From Candidatus Dependentiae bacterium (GTDB lineage Bacteria; Babelota; Babeliae; Babelales; Babelaceae), in contig JACDHA010000001.1 in NCBI GenBank assembly GCA_013821315.1, positions 51,466 through 115,465 on the forward strand: a stretch of DNA of 64,000 nucleotides. Reading direction: 5' to 3'. Position numbers and translations under genes: made by a program. The notes under the pieces are model-generated. The model saw nothing but the letters and a program-made list of their open reading frames with translations. It had not been told where the DNA came from and did no database searches. Shown here piece after piece: positions 17,048 to 26,512 of the stretch. The first letter of the stretch is position 1; the number at the start of each line of letters is the position of its first letter.

Positions 17048-17539
17048 TTAGTTATTTTTATGGTGTTGTTGAGCTAATGCTACACGAGTACCCCATCTTA
17101 AAGATACTCTGGTTATTAAAATAAGCGCAGGTATAGCTAGGGTAAGAGTAAGTATAAAAAAGGCTGTACTACTAGATTCAGTTCCTAACCCTTGAGTATA
17201 ATTTTGCACTCGAGTGGCAATGCTTGTTGAATTTAAAAGAGCAAAACCACGTATTGTCTCAAATAACACAGAAAAAGCAAGAGAGCTTATGGCTATAAGA
17301 TAACTAGAGCTGCGTGTGATAAATGCGTGATAAGTTTTTCCATACAAATATCCTAGTATAAATCCTGAAACGACAAATGCTAGTAATGCTCCCAAGATAT
17401 CTAAACTACTATCGCGTAGAGCTGTTTGAGCTGTTATATAAGGTGCTAAAGTAAAAGAATAAGTAACACTTAAAGTATAATTAATTAAAGCAGCTAGTAA
17501 GCCAAGAAGAACTGGGTTTTTAAAAATGCGTATAAGCAT
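17048..17539 (-). CDS. Four-helix membrane protein, copy A of a tandem pair
   Basis: The protein has 163 residues and four predicted membrane helices. It is the first gene of a two-gene operon and a paralogue of the downstream gene. The shared loop reads VSGFILGYLYGKTYH. The last residues (LAQQHHKNN) are polar. AAGGTCTTCT precedes the ATG. The family is not recognised; a small transporter or structural membrane protein is possible. Confidence 0.75.
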   Translation of the reverse strand: MLIRIFKNPVLLGLLAALINYTLSVTYSFTLAPYITAQTALRDSSLDILGALLAFVVSGFILGYLYGKTYHAFITRSSSYLIAISSLAFSVLFETIRGFALLNSTSIATRVQNYTQGLGTESSSTAFFILTLTLAIPALILITRVSLRWGTRVALAQQHHKNN

Positions 17540-17736
17540 AGAAGACCTTAGGTAAGTAGTTATTAAGTATATTTTGCTAATAGTTTAGTGAGTTGATTGG
17601 TGCAAAGTCAATAGTAGCGTTTAGAGCTACCACTTAGAGTATTTTTAATGGCAAATATAATTTGTTGTACAATTTTTATTTTATGTTATAATTAAAAATA
17701 TAAATTAAAATATTTGATATTAAGTTTGAGGAATAG

Positions 17737-19641
17737 ATGAAAAAATTTATGATAGTATCCACGCTTGTATGTTCTTTAATGTTAACTTTTCAGCTTCTAT
17801 CAATGGTGCAGCCTGTATTAGGTTCTGGTTATACTCAAAATTTTATTGATCGGATGAGGCTAACTGATTTAGAGAATAAAAAGATTGATGAACTCATGAG
17901 AAATGGTACTCAAGAGCACTTAGCTAGTTTGTTAGAGGAAAAAAAAATAGATGTGAATGCTGTATATGCTGGTGGTAAGACCTTGCTTCACTTAGCAATT
18001 GAATTAATCCCTAAATTGGTTGAAACACTGTTGAAGTATGGGGCCAACCCAAATATTGCTTGCAATTATGGTGCTCGAGTGCAATTAACGCCTTTGCAAT
18101 TAGCTTGTGAGCAAAGGCCTATTAATAAGGAAGTAATTGGCATACTACTTAAAAATAATGCTAGCTCTGTATATAATTATGATCAAGCACCTTGGTGTTG
18201 GAACAGGCAAGTAAATATATTTGAAAAGTTTGTTGCAGCTGAATATAATCACGGTAAACTATGGTCACTTATTCATTATGCTGTACATTTAGGTGATAAA
18301 GAGCTATTACAGGTTATTATTGACAATGGCGTTGATATTAATACCTATTGTGGACACTATGCTCCTTTGCATACAGCAGTTGCTTGTAATAATCTAGAAT
18401 TAGTCAAGTTTCTTATAGACTACGGCGTAGATGTAAATCTTCTTACAGCCAATGGTCATAGCACACCCCTTCATTTAGCTGCACAAAAAGGATATGTGGA
18501 TATTGCGCGTTATTTACTAAGTAAAGAAGCTACATCAGATGAAGCTTATGATATTTCAGCTAATTTGCCTTTATGTATTGCTATTAAAAATGACGATATA
18601 GCAATGGTCAAGTGTCTTATTGAAGCTAAAGTTGATGTCAATGCTTCTGATGAGGAAGGACTTACAGCTATCATTATAGCTGCAGGTTACGGTAATAAAG
18701 AAATTATAGAATATTTACTTGCTAGTAGTGCATATATGGACGATGAGCCTAGTGGTCCAGTTTGCATAGCCCCTTTGCATGCAGCAGAATCAGGGCATAT
18801 TGATGCTATTGAAGTATTTTTAAAGCATGGTTGGAGAATAAATGACTATGATGATAGTGGCCGAACAATGCTTCATCAAGCCATTTTATTTGGACAAGCA
18901 AAAGTCATTGAATTTTTACTTAATCATGGAGCTTCTTTTGAAACAGAAAGCTTTAAGGGTGAATATTTAGACGCACTATTACATGATGAATTTGATCGTA
19001 CAGAATTAATACGCCCTAATCATTCTAAGTTGTATATTATTCAACAACTTTTAGCGCATGGGGCTCCAGTTTCTGAATTGTCAGCCGATAATGTAGAAAT
19101 TAAAGAGGCACTTGGTATGCAAAGTAGCTTAAAGCATGCTGTATCAGTAGGTAATTTAAAATCAGTAACCTCACTTCTTAAAAATGAGGGCTATGCTTGC
19201 AAAGAAGTACTAGATTTTATTAATGTGCAACGTACTCAATTATTTAATGCTATTGAAGCCAACACTAAAGAAGCTAACAAAACTGTTATACATATGCTTC
19301 AAAGAGGCTTTACATTAAATACATGTGATAAAGAAGGTAATACTTTACTTCATAAAGCTATACAAGTGGGTAATCAAGAACTAGTTATGTTATTGCTTAG
19401 CTTATATGCTGGGAGAGAACACTTTTTATTAGATGATGAAAATATAGATCCCTTATCATATGAACATGTAATATGCAAAGTATATGTAGATAGAATACCC
19501 CAAGCTTTAAACAAGAAAAATAAGGTAGGTTTAACTCCTTTACATTTTACTCCTAACAACCCTGAAATACTCAAAAGTATTATGCAAGTTTGTACGTTCG
19601 ACTCTTCTTCAACAAGAGTTTTTAAAAGAGCACATCAATAA
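17737..19641 (+). CDS. Large exported ankyrin-repeat protein
   Basis: The protein has 634 residues, with GAGGAA just before the ATG. The N-terminal signal peptide spans about 1-25. Ankyrin repeats run from about 60 to 440, in two blocks separated by diverged repeats. Good examples are TPLHLAAQKGYVDIARYLL and TMLHQAILFGQAKVIEFLL. Residues about 495-570 carry TQLFNAIEA then GNTLLHKAIQVGNQELVMLLL, the same C-terminal module as in the ANK proteins at 14641 and 26497. A strong terminator follows at 19662. Confidence 0.88.
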   Translation: MKKFMIVSTLVCSLMLTFQLLSMVQPVLGSGYTQNFIDRMRLTDLENKKIDELMRNGTQEHLASLLEEKKIDVNAVYAGGKTLLHLAIELIPKLVETLLKYGANPNIACNYGARVQLTPLQLACEQRPINKEVIGILLKNNASSVYNYDQAPWCWNRQVNIFEKFVAAEYNHGKLWSLIHYAVHLGDKELLQVIIDNGVDINTYCGHYAPLHTAVACNNLELVKFLIDYGVDVNLLTANGHSTPLHLAAQKGYVDIARYLLSKEATSDEAYDISANLPLCIAIKNDDIAMVKCLIEAKVDVNASDEEGLTAIIIAAGYGNKEIIEYLLASSAYMDDEPSGPVCIAPLHAAESGHIDAIEVFLKHGWRINDYDDSGRTMLHQAILFGQAKVIEFLLNHGASFETESFKGEYLDALLHDEFDRTELIRPNHSKLYIIQQLLAHGAPVSELSADNVEIKEALGMQSSLKHAVSVGNLKSVTSLLKNEGYACKEVLDFINVQRTQLFNAIEANTKEANKTVIHMLQRGFTLNTCDKEGNTLLHKAIQVGNQELVMLLLSLYAGREHFLLDDENIDPLSYEHVICKVYVDRIPQALNKKNKVGLTPLHFTPNNPEILKSIMQVCTFDSSSTRVFKRAHQ

Positions 19642-19661
19642 AATAGTATAAAAACTTGTCT

Positions 19662-19692
19662 AAAAGTGCCTGCAAGAAGCGGGCACTTTTAG
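19662..19692 (+). terminator. Rho-independent terminator
   Basis: AAAAGTGCC and GGGCACTTTT form the stem, 20 bases after the large ANK gene, ending in TTTTAG. Confidence 0.75.
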
Positions 19693-19742
19693 TGTAAGAG
19701 CAGGTCAAAGCGCCTGTATTAATTGTAATTATTTGGCTATTG

Positions 19743-19767
19743 AGCTATTATTAAATCAATAATAGCT
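19743..19767. other. Perfect 10-base-pair hairpin upstream of ileS
   Basis: AGCTATTATT and AATAATAGCT flank a 5-base loop. There is no T-run after it. It lies about 215 bases before ileS. Its role is unknown and it may be chance in AT-rich DNA. Confidence 0.3.
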
Positions 19768-19799
19768 TATATACTCTTGTAGCTCAGGAAACTGTAATT

Positions 19800-19934
19800 A
19801 TGTTACAATTCTTTCTTTTATTTTTAACTATACCCTTTAGGCTGTGGTTTTTATGCCTTTTTGTAGGCAACTATTTTATACCTCTCTTATCTTCTATTAG
19901 TGGGCAGTATTGCCTAAATCAAACTACGATCTAA
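19800..19934 (+). CDS. Possible small membrane peptide upstream of ileS
   Basis: A 44-codon frame begins at an ATG 10 bases after AGGA and ends at TAA. It is hydrophobic throughout (MLQFFLLFLTIPFRLWFLCL). It fills most of the ileS leader. It could be a small membrane protein, a leader peptide or chance. Confidence 0.3.
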   Translation: MLQFFLLFLTIPFRLWFLCLFVGNYFIPLLSSISGQYCLNQTTI

Positions 19935-19982
19935 CTACCTTATTTTTTATATAATTTTACTTTGTAATTGAAAGGATCCGCA

Positions 19983-22883
19983 ATGGACTCTCACGATAAC
20001 TCTAAAAAGAGTTTTAAAGAGACGCTTAATTTGCCCCGCACGGATTTTCCTATACGAGCAAATGCTGCTGTTGAAGATGTTACGCTTCTTGAGCGTTGGC
20101 AACAAGAAGATCTGTATCATGCTTCTTTTGAACATAATACCGGTCATGCTAAGTATATCTTGCATGATGGTCCTCCCTATGCTAACGGCAATATTCACTT
20201 AGGGCATGCGTATAATAAGATATTAAAAGATATTTTATGTAAATCGCGCCGTATGAGTGGTTATCATGTACCGGTAACTCCTGGATGGGATTGCCATGGA
20301 CTACCTATAGAACTCAAAGTTGCTCAAGAAAACCCTGGGCTAAGCTCACTTGATCTTAAGAAAGCTTGCCGTACTTATGCTAATAATTGGATAGATGTAC
20401 AACGTCAAGCATTTAAAAACTTAGGCGTGTTAATGGATTGGGACCATCCGTATATTACTATGGATTATGCTTATGAAGCCGTAACGGTGAAAGCTTTTGG
20501 TAAATTAGTTAAAAATAATTTTATCGAGCGTAAAAATAAGACAGTGCCTTGGTGTTTTAATGATAAAACAGTGTTAGCCTCTGCTGAAATTGAGTATAAA
20601 GATCGTAAAGATCCCTCTCTTTATGTGCTTTTTGAGTTCAAACAAGCTGATAGTCAACGTTTATTTGGTATAGATAATCCCGTAAGCATTCTTGTGTGGA
20701 CAACAACACCATGGACTTTACCACTTAATAGAGCCGTGTTAGTAAAACCTAATGCTCAGTATGTGCTTCTTAACGTAAAAGATACTTATATTGTGGTAGG
20801 TGCAGATGTTGCTGATAAAATAGCACAGCTTGTTGAAGGTGAAAAACAAGTACTTAAACAATTTAACTCAAAAGAGCTTGGTGGTCTTTCTGTTAAACAT
20901 CCTTTTATAGATCAAGATAGCCCGTTATTGTTTGATGATTCAGTTGGTACGCAAGAGGGTACAGCATTTGTTCATTGCGCTCCTGGTTGTGGTCCTATTG
21001 ATTATGAAGTTGGTGTAAAAAATGGTCTATCTATTTATTCGCCAATTAGTGCTGATGGTAAGTATACCCAAGATATAGAGCCAAAAGAGCTTGTGGATAT
21101 GCCAGTAGCTGAGGGTCAAATTTGGGTAATTCGTAAACTTGCGCAACTTCAAAAGTTATTTTATAAAACAAACATTACGCATAGTTACCCCCATTGCTGG
21201 CGTTGCCATAACGGCCTTATATTTAGAGCTACACCCCAATGGTTTTTTGACCTTGAGCGTCAGAATGTAAAGCAAAGAGCTCTTGATGCTATTGAGGCTA
21301 TGAACTTTATTCCTGATAGAGGCAGAAACTTTTTGCGCGCAACTGTTGAAAACAGGTGGGAATGGTGTTTATCAAGGCAACGCGTGTGGGGTACACCAAT
21401 TCCAGCATTATTGTGTGTTGGTTGCGATAAAGATTACTTGACTCCTGAGCTTATAGATAAAGTGGCTGAGGGTATAGCACGCGAAGGTATTGAATATTGG
21501 GATCGCGTAAATTTAGAAGATTTGATAGATCCAACACTTGCTTGCTCTGGTTGTGGCGTTACTAACTTTAAAAAAGAGTATGATATATTAGATGTTTGGT
21601 TTGATGCAGGGGTAAGTCATTACGCGGTTCTTTTTAATAATCCTGCTTTAGCATTTCCTGCAGATATCTATCTTGAGGGTGTCGATCAGCATCGTGGCTG
21701 GTTTCAAAGTTCATTGCTTACCAGTTTAGTACTTGAACAAGAGCCATGCACAAAAACTATTATGGCGCATGGCTATACAGTTGATGCTAAAGGCCAAAAA
21801 ATGTCTAAATCACTTGGAAACGTGGTAGCTCCTCAGGATATAGTCAAACAAGTAGGCACTGATGGTCTCAGATTATGGGTAGCAAGTATTGGTCATGGAA
21901 GCGATCCCGTAGTATCTGATGTTCTTCTTCGTAACGTAGCTGAAGTGTATCGTAAGATACGTAATACCTGCAGATTTATGCTTTCAAATCTCTATGATTT
22001 TGATATTACAAAAGATGCAGTGCCTGCTGATAAGCTGCTGCCGTTTGATCGCTATGCAGTAACACAGCTTTCAATGATTAACGAAGAGATAACCCAGGCC
22101 TATGAGTCGGTTAACTTTACTGATGTATTTCATAAACTGGCTGATTACTGTAGCGTAGAGTTAAGTGCTTTTTATCTTGATATTGTTAAAGATCGCTTAT
22201 ATGTAGAAAAAGCTACGGGTACCGAGCGCCGGTCAGCTCAAACAGCTTTATGGTATATTTTAGATACTCTTACTCGTTTAATAGCTCCCGTGCTTTCTTT
22301 TACTGCTGAATGGATTTCAGACTTTTATCAGAAAGACAAAAAAAGCTCTATCCATTTGCAAAATTTTCCTAACACTCAAAAATTAAGAGACTATTCGTTT
22401 GGCGGCTTAGAACCTCTTTGGCCTGCTCAAGGTACGCAAGTGCAACAAGGTGCAATAAGCAAAATGCAATTACAACTTGAAGAACAGACTTATTTAGCTC
22501 AATGGGCAACGCTTAAACAAGTACGCTCAGTGCTTCTTAAGGCTCTTGAAGTTGAACGTGAAAAAGAACTTATCAAGCATTCACTTGAAGCTAAATTGGT
22601 AGTGTATCTTGATCTTAACCAAGAAAATCTTAAGTACCTTGAAACGTTGTTTTCATTATTTACCCGTTATAGCTATAGTCTTGAACAGTTTTTTAAAGAG
22701 TTTTTAATTGTATCTCAGTTTGAACTTGCTTCAAGTTCTCAAGGTTTACAGTCAACTACTATGCCTGGAGTGTATGTATTGGTATCTCATGCTGAAGGGG
22801 TTAAATGTCCTCGCTGCTGGCAATGGAGTATAACCTCTAATGTAGATAATCTCTGTGAGCGCTGTGCTTGCATTGTATGTTAG
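19983..22883 (+). CDS. ileS: Isoleucyl-tRNA synthetase
   Basis: The enzyme charges tRNA-Ile. The protein has 966 residues, normal for the bacterial form. The ATG at 19983 has AAAGGA seven bases before it; the frame is open up to a TTG at 19968. The class I HIGH motif is PYANGNIHLGH (about 60) and KMSKSLGN lies near 606. The editing-domain hallmark WTTTPWTLP is present. The C-terminal Zn finger CPRCWQW...CERCACIVC is intact. It is a single-gene unit closed by the hairpin at 22905. Confidence 0.97.
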   Translation: MDSHDNSKKSFKETLNLPRTDFPIRANAAVEDVTLLERWQQEDLYHASFEHNTGHAKYILHDGPPYANGNIHLGHAYNKILKDILCKSRRMSGYHVPVTPGWDCHGLPIELKVAQENPGLSSLDLKKACRTYANNWIDVQRQAFKNLGVLMDWDHPYITMDYAYEAVTVKAFGKLVKNNFIERKNKTVPWCFNDKTVLASAEIEYKDRKDPSLYVLFEFKQADSQRLFGIDNPVSILVWTTTPWTLPLNRAVLVKPNAQYVLLNVKDTYIVVGADVADKIAQLVEGEKQVLKQFNSKELGGLSVKHPFIDQDSPLLFDDSVGTQEGTAFVHCAPGCGPIDYEVGVKNGLSIYSPISADGKYTQDIEPKELVDMPVAEGQIWVIRKLAQLQKLFYKTNITHSYPHCWRCHNGLIFRATPQWFFDLERQNVKQRALDAIEAMNFIPDRGRNFLRATVENRWEWCLSRQRVWGTPIPALLCVGCDKDYLTPELIDKVAEGIAREGIEYWDRVNLEDLIDPTLACSGCGVTNFKKEYDILDVWFDAGVSHYAVLFNNPALAFPADIYLEGVDQHRGWFQSSLLTSLVLEQEPCTKTIMAHGYTVDAKGQKMSKSLGNVVAPQDIVKQVGTDGLRLWVASIGHGSDPVVSDVLLRNVAEVYRKIRNTCRFMLSNLYDFDITKDAVPADKLLPFDRYAVTQLSMINEEITQAYESVNFTDVFHKLADYCSVELSAFYLDIVKDRLYVEKATGTERRSAQTALWYILDTLTRLIAPVLSFTAEWISDFYQKDKKSSIHLQNFPNTQKLRDYSFGGLEPLWPAQGTQVQQGAISKMQLQLEEQTYLAQWATLKQVRSVLLKALEVEREKELIKHSLEAKLVVYLDLNQENLKYLETLFSLFTRYSYSLEQFFKEFLIVSQFELASSSQGLQSTTMPGVYVLVSHAEGVKCPRCWQWSITSNVDNLCERCACIVC

Positions 22884-22904
22884 TAGAGAGTTTATTAGAT
22901 TAAT

Positions 22905-22945
22905 AAAAGAAAAGGTCCCAAGTAATTTGGGACCTTTTCTTTTAA
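22905..22945. terminator. Bidirectional terminator after ileS
   Basis: AAAAGAAAAGGTCCCA pairs with TGGGACCTTTTCTTTT around a short loop, between the convergent ileS and the gene ending at 22967. Confidence 0.8.
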
Positions 22946-22966
22946 GATATATAGCTAGAGGTGCTT

Positions 22967-25225
22967 TTAAGCTTCAGTGCTCGTTTCTGGTGCTGGTACT
23001 ATTTGCCCAGCAAGAGGTCTAGGATTACCTATTTGAGCTACTTTTTTTTGTTCTTCACGATCTTTCTGTTCTTGTTCTTTAAGTTTAGGTGGAAACTCTT
23101 TAATGCCCAGTGCTTTAGAAATGGTATCAAAGTAATAGTGCGCTTCTCTTGGCCAATCGCGTGCGATAACAAAAGATCTACTAGCTGCTTCTTTTTGGGA
23201 TTCTTTTTGACGACTTGCTGCTGGCTTTTTTAAGTCAACTTCAGGTTTATCAAGGCCATAGGTTTTAGCTTTTTCTGCATTAAAGGGTGGTTTGCGGTTG
23301 AGGCTGCGTGCTTGTTTGCTTAAAGCAGTATGTAAAGTAGTATGCCAAGAAATTATCTTATGACCATGTGGATCAAACACTTTTTCTTTCCACAATTTTT
23401 TAAGAGCACCGTTATCTTTTATTTTATTGACCTGAGATCCTATTTTATTAAGATTGCTTAACATGTCTTTGAAATCGGGTTGCAGAATAAAAGCATCAAT
23501 CGGTTGTAAGACTTCTTGAGCAGATTGTGTGCTATCACGAGTTGTTGGCTTAGTAAAATAATTTTCTGCATTTTTAGCAGCGCTAATAAGAGAGGTGATT
23601 TTACTTGGGCTTCTCATAAATCCGTTACTATCACTATCGGCTGCTGTAGAGGTAATTAATTTGCCTTCGCTATCAAATGCATCTTTAATGCCAGCTATGT
23701 TTTTTGCTAACTGCTCTATAGTAGTTTCAAGCTTACCTTCTTCTTTATCGCTCATTTTTGGCGCTTTAGCACCTGAACCTGATCCTGGCCTTTGAGGAGC
23801 ATCTTTTTCTTTAGTATCTTTTTTGTTTTCATCTTTTTTTTCTTTACCTTCGGGTTTGCCAGCTTTGCCTTGACCCGTAGATTTGCCGCCTTCTTGTTTT
23901 GAGTCTTGGCCAGAAGATTTGTTATCGCCAAAGGGATTGTTGTCTGAACCATTTCTCAAGTCGCGTGGTGCTTGCTGAGGGGCATACAGTGAACGAGCTG
24001 CATCTTGACGAACTTGATTATAAAAATCAGAGAATTCATCTTTTTGTCCTCGTGATTGCATACCACGTGTATCAATTTTTACTGGTTGAGCAAGTCGTTT
24101 AGCTGCTTGTTGTTCAAGGGCATCTTGAGCTTTTTTAATCTCGAGCTCTTTAGGCTGATGTTGCTTGATAAGCTGCTCTATATCTCCCAGAACTTTTTGG
24201 CTATAAAAAGCAGTGCTTAACTGATCTATTATTTGAGAAAAAGCTTTATGAGCAGTTTCTATTCGTTGCTTGTCGCCGCCCCTGTTTTCGCGTAGCAACC
24301 TATCAGTTAGTGCCCGCTGTTTAGGCTCCTTTAGTCGATCATAGGCATCTTGTATAAAGCTAAACTTTAATTTCGCTTCAGTGACTTTTTTATGCCGGTC
24401 TTGCTTAGAGATAGTTGGTTTATTTAAACGCCGTTCAATAGTATCGGGGCTATTAGTCTGTTTTAAAGTTTGGAAAGCTAGATCAATTTCATCTTGAGTT
24501 GCTGTAGAAAAGAGCCCTAGAGTATCATAAGGATTCTCTTCACTTAGTTTAGAAGGCTCTCTGAGCTTTATAAGTGGTTCATTTGTCGCTGCAACTTGAG
24601 CAAGTATCTCAAGATTTTTATAGAGTTTAGAGAATTCTTTGCTTGTTATATAAGTAAGCAAGGGCTCTTCTACTAAAATAGTAAGATAGTACATAAGATC
24701 GTTAAGTTCTTGGTGCCAACGCTCAAGCTTATGATTCATCTGAGGGAACTGGCCAGCTTTTTGGCGTACAGATGCTAAGTTTTTAGATAATTCTTTAAGC
24801 ATGCTACGAGCATTTGTTGGGTCAACAACGGCTAGACGAGTTGTTGGTTTTTCTGGCTGCTTTTGTATTTCTGGTTTTGTAGTATCTTTTGGTATAGTGG
24901 GTAATTTTGTGCCCGTGGATTGCGCTTGTTCTTCTTGTTCCATAAACTTAAAAATATCATCTGGATTAAGAGGATCAAGCCCTTTAGAGCGCATTTTGTC
25001 GTCTATTTCTTTGCCTACTTTTGCAAGCTCTTCTTGAGCTTCAGGTGGCATATTATTTAAAAATTCAAGAAAATCATTAAGGCCTTGTGAATCAGCATCA
25101 TTTAAATTAAGCCCTTCAAGATCAGCTGGATTGAGTTGTAATCCTCCACTTATTAGAGGTATACTGCTTACCATAGGTCCGCACGCAAGAGCAAAAGAAA
25201 GGCATACATGTTTAAAAAAGTTCAT
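22967..25225 (-). CDS. Large exported protein with a degenerate J-like domain
   Basis: The protein has 752 residues. A signal peptide (MNFFKHVCLSFALACGP) comes first. Residues about 231-310 resemble a J domain (NPYDTLGLFSTATQDEID, later SFIQDAYDRLKEPKQRAL), but the HPD tripeptide is missing, so it cannot stimulate DnaK in the usual way. Residues about 425-490 are a low-complexity Lys/Glu/Gly/Asp linker. The rest is helical, with several Gln/Lys-rich stretches. Outside the J-like part I recognise no family. The ribosome binding site is weak (GCGAG). Confidence 0.75.
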   Translation of the reverse strand: MNFFKHVCLSFALACGPMVSSIPLISGGLQLNPADLEGLNLNDADSQGLNDFLEFLNNMPPEAQEELAKVGKEIDDKMRSKGLDPLNPDDIFKFMEQEEQAQSTGTKLPTIPKDTTKPEIQKQPEKPTTRLAVVDPTNARSMLKELSKNLASVRQKAGQFPQMNHKLERWHQELNDLMYYLTILVEEPLLTYITSKEFSKLYKNLEILAQVAATNEPLIKLREPSKLSEENPYDTLGLFSTATQDEIDLAFQTLKQTNSPDTIERRLNKPTISKQDRHKKVTEAKLKFSFIQDAYDRLKEPKQRALTDRLLRENRGGDKQRIETAHKAFSQIIDQLSTAFYSQKVLGDIEQLIKQHQPKELEIKKAQDALEQQAAKRLAQPVKIDTRGMQSRGQKDEFSDFYNQVRQDAARSLYAPQQAPRDLRNGSDNNPFGDNKSSGQDSKQEGGKSTGQGKAGKPEGKEKKDENKKDTKEKDAPQRPGSGSGAKAPKMSDKEEGKLETTIEQLAKNIAGIKDAFDSEGKLITSTAADSDSNGFMRSPSKITSLISAAKNAENYFTKPTTRDSTQSAQEVLQPIDAFILQPDFKDMLSNLNKIGSQVNKIKDNGALKKLWKEKVFDPHGHKIISWHTTLHTALSKQARSLNRKPPFNAEKAKTYGLDKPEVDLKKPAASRQKESQKEAASRSFVIARDWPREAHYYFDTISKALGIKEFPPKLKEQEQKDREEQKKVAQIGNPRPLAGQIVPAPETSTEA

Positions 25226-25272
25226 AGAGCTCGCTTTCTGTTACCTAGTTTTTTAAGTACTATTAATTAAAT

Positions 25273-25641
25273 ATGTCTATTTTTAATTTTAATTTAAAAT
25301 CGCATAAAAGTCAATCGTCAGGGTTTATCCTGCTAGAGATTATGGTAGCGCTTATAGTGCTTATAACGTTAAGCATGGCACTTGGTGGCTGGTATAGCAG
25401 CGCTCTTACAGCACGTATGCGATCTGACAGAAAGGCGCAAGCACTTATACTTGCAAGTGCCTGCATAGAACAATGTAGAGCTCAAGGAACTATAGTGCAA
25501 AAAAATATTCCAGACTATTTTAAGCTCCATTGGCGATTGGTGCCTGACGCTGTTTTGTCTCATTTTGCTACATTGACTGTGTCTGTTAGGTGGTCTAAGT
25601 CTGAGGGTATAGAGCTTATTACTGGTATAGTAACCTCATGA
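25273..25641 (+). CDS. Pseudopilin-like protein, first of three
   Basis: The protein has 122 residues. It has a type IV prepilin leader: a short polar head, then G|FILLEIMVALIVLITLSMA with Glu at mature position 5. Position and size suggest a GspI/PilV-like minor pseudopilin. It would be cut by a prepilin peptidase and join a type II secretion or type IV pilus tip. No clear ribosome binding site is seen. The stop overlaps the next gene by four bases. Confidence 0.75.
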   Translation: MSIFNFNLKSHKSQSSGFILLEIMVALIVLITLSMALGGWYSSALTARMRSDRKAQALILASACIEQCRAQGTIVQKNIPDYFKLHWRLVPDAVLSHFATLTVSVRWSKSEGIELITGIVTS

Positions 25642-26117
25642 CCTGCCCTAAGTGTTCAAGAGCTGGTATCACTCTTGTTGAGTGTTGTGTCTATCTTATG
25701 AGCTTGATGTTGCTACTGAGCCTACTGCTTACTGTGCTTAGTGCTTTTTATAATCGCATGCAATCTGAGGTATATAGTACTAATACTTTTACTCAGGCTC
25801 TTATTGCTTGGCGTGTACTTGAATATGATATAGCAACAGCAGTTAAGCTTGATGTTAAAAGAGGCAAAAACAATCAACTAGAGCTTTTTATTAAAGATAG
25901 TAATAACTCCTATAAATGGCATCTTAAAAAAGGTTATTTAGTGCGTGGTGTTTGGAGCGATAAAAAACATGGCTATGTGTCTAATGCCATTGCTGGAAGT
26001 TGTAAGGATTTTACTGTTTCTATAGGCAGTGAACTTGTTCGTTTTGCTTTTAATTTTAACGCACAAAATACTAGTATACAGGGTACTGTTGCGCCACGTT
26101 TGAAAGCTCTACTATGA
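25638..26117 (+). CDS. Pseudopilin-like protein, second of three
   Basis: The protein has 159 residues. The prepilin motif is G|ITLVECCVYLMSLMLLLSL, with Glu at +5. The position between an I-like and a K-like gene suggests a GspJ-like role, which is inference. The N-terminus carries an extra CPKC pair before the cleavage site. Start and stop both overlap neighbours by four bases (ATGA), so the three genes form one coupled operon. Confidence 0.72.
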   Translation: MTCPKCSRAGITLVECCVYLMSLMLLLSLLLTVLSAFYNRMQSEVYSTNTFTQALIAWRVLEYDIATAVKLDVKRGKNNQLELFIKDSNNSYKWHLKKGYLVRGVWSDKKHGYVSNAIAGSCKDFTVSIGSELVRFAFNFNAQNTSIQGTVAPRLKALL

Positions 26118-26512
26118 TCTTGCCACTTGTGTTGAGCGTATTATTTGTTTTTAGTAGCTATCTTTTAGTGCTTTCGCGCCATAACGGCTATTTAATTGCC
26201 ACGCTGCATGAGTTATGCAAAGAAAAACAGCAGTACTATTACACCGAAGGCTTACTTTCTTATGGTATTGCTCTCTATAAAAACCAAGGGCATACGTGGC
26301 ACTTTCCTGTAACTAAGCAAGTGTCGTATGGTGGCAAAGAGGGACTCGTAGATTTTACAAAAACAGATGCCCTTATTACCGTAAAAGCCTCTAGTTTACC
26401 GGATCATTCGTTAACGCTTACTTGTGTTTTAAAGCTTCATAAAGATGGTACTATTACTTTGCAGGCCTGGCATAAAGTTAAAAGCATAAAAAATAATTAC
26501 ACACAAAGCTGA
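26114..26512 (+). CDS. Third gene of the pseudopilin operon (GspK/PilX-like position)
   Basis: The protein has 132 residues, an N-terminal membrane helix (MILPLVLSVLFVFSSYLLVL) and a mixed alpha/beta exported part. It has no Glu5, as in GspK-like pseudopilins, though it is shorter than GspK. Its 3' end overlaps the convergent ANK gene by 16 bases. Assignment rests on operon position and overall plan. Confidence 0.6.
   Translation: MILPLVLSVLFVFSSYLLVLSRHNGYLIATLHELCKEKQQYYYTEGLLSYGIALYKNQGHTWHFPVTKQVSYGGKEGLVDFTKTDALITVKASSLPDHSLTLTCVLKLHKDGTITLQAWHKVKSIKNNYTQS

Noticed and set aside
19690..19982. T-box or other riboswitch before ileS.
   Set aside because: No T-box consensus or specifier-type stem; only one simple hairpin and a doubtful short frame are visible.
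22961..23233. Plus-strand hydrophobic frame after ileS.
   Set aside because: It is antisense to the end of the 752-residue gene and overlaps the terminator region.
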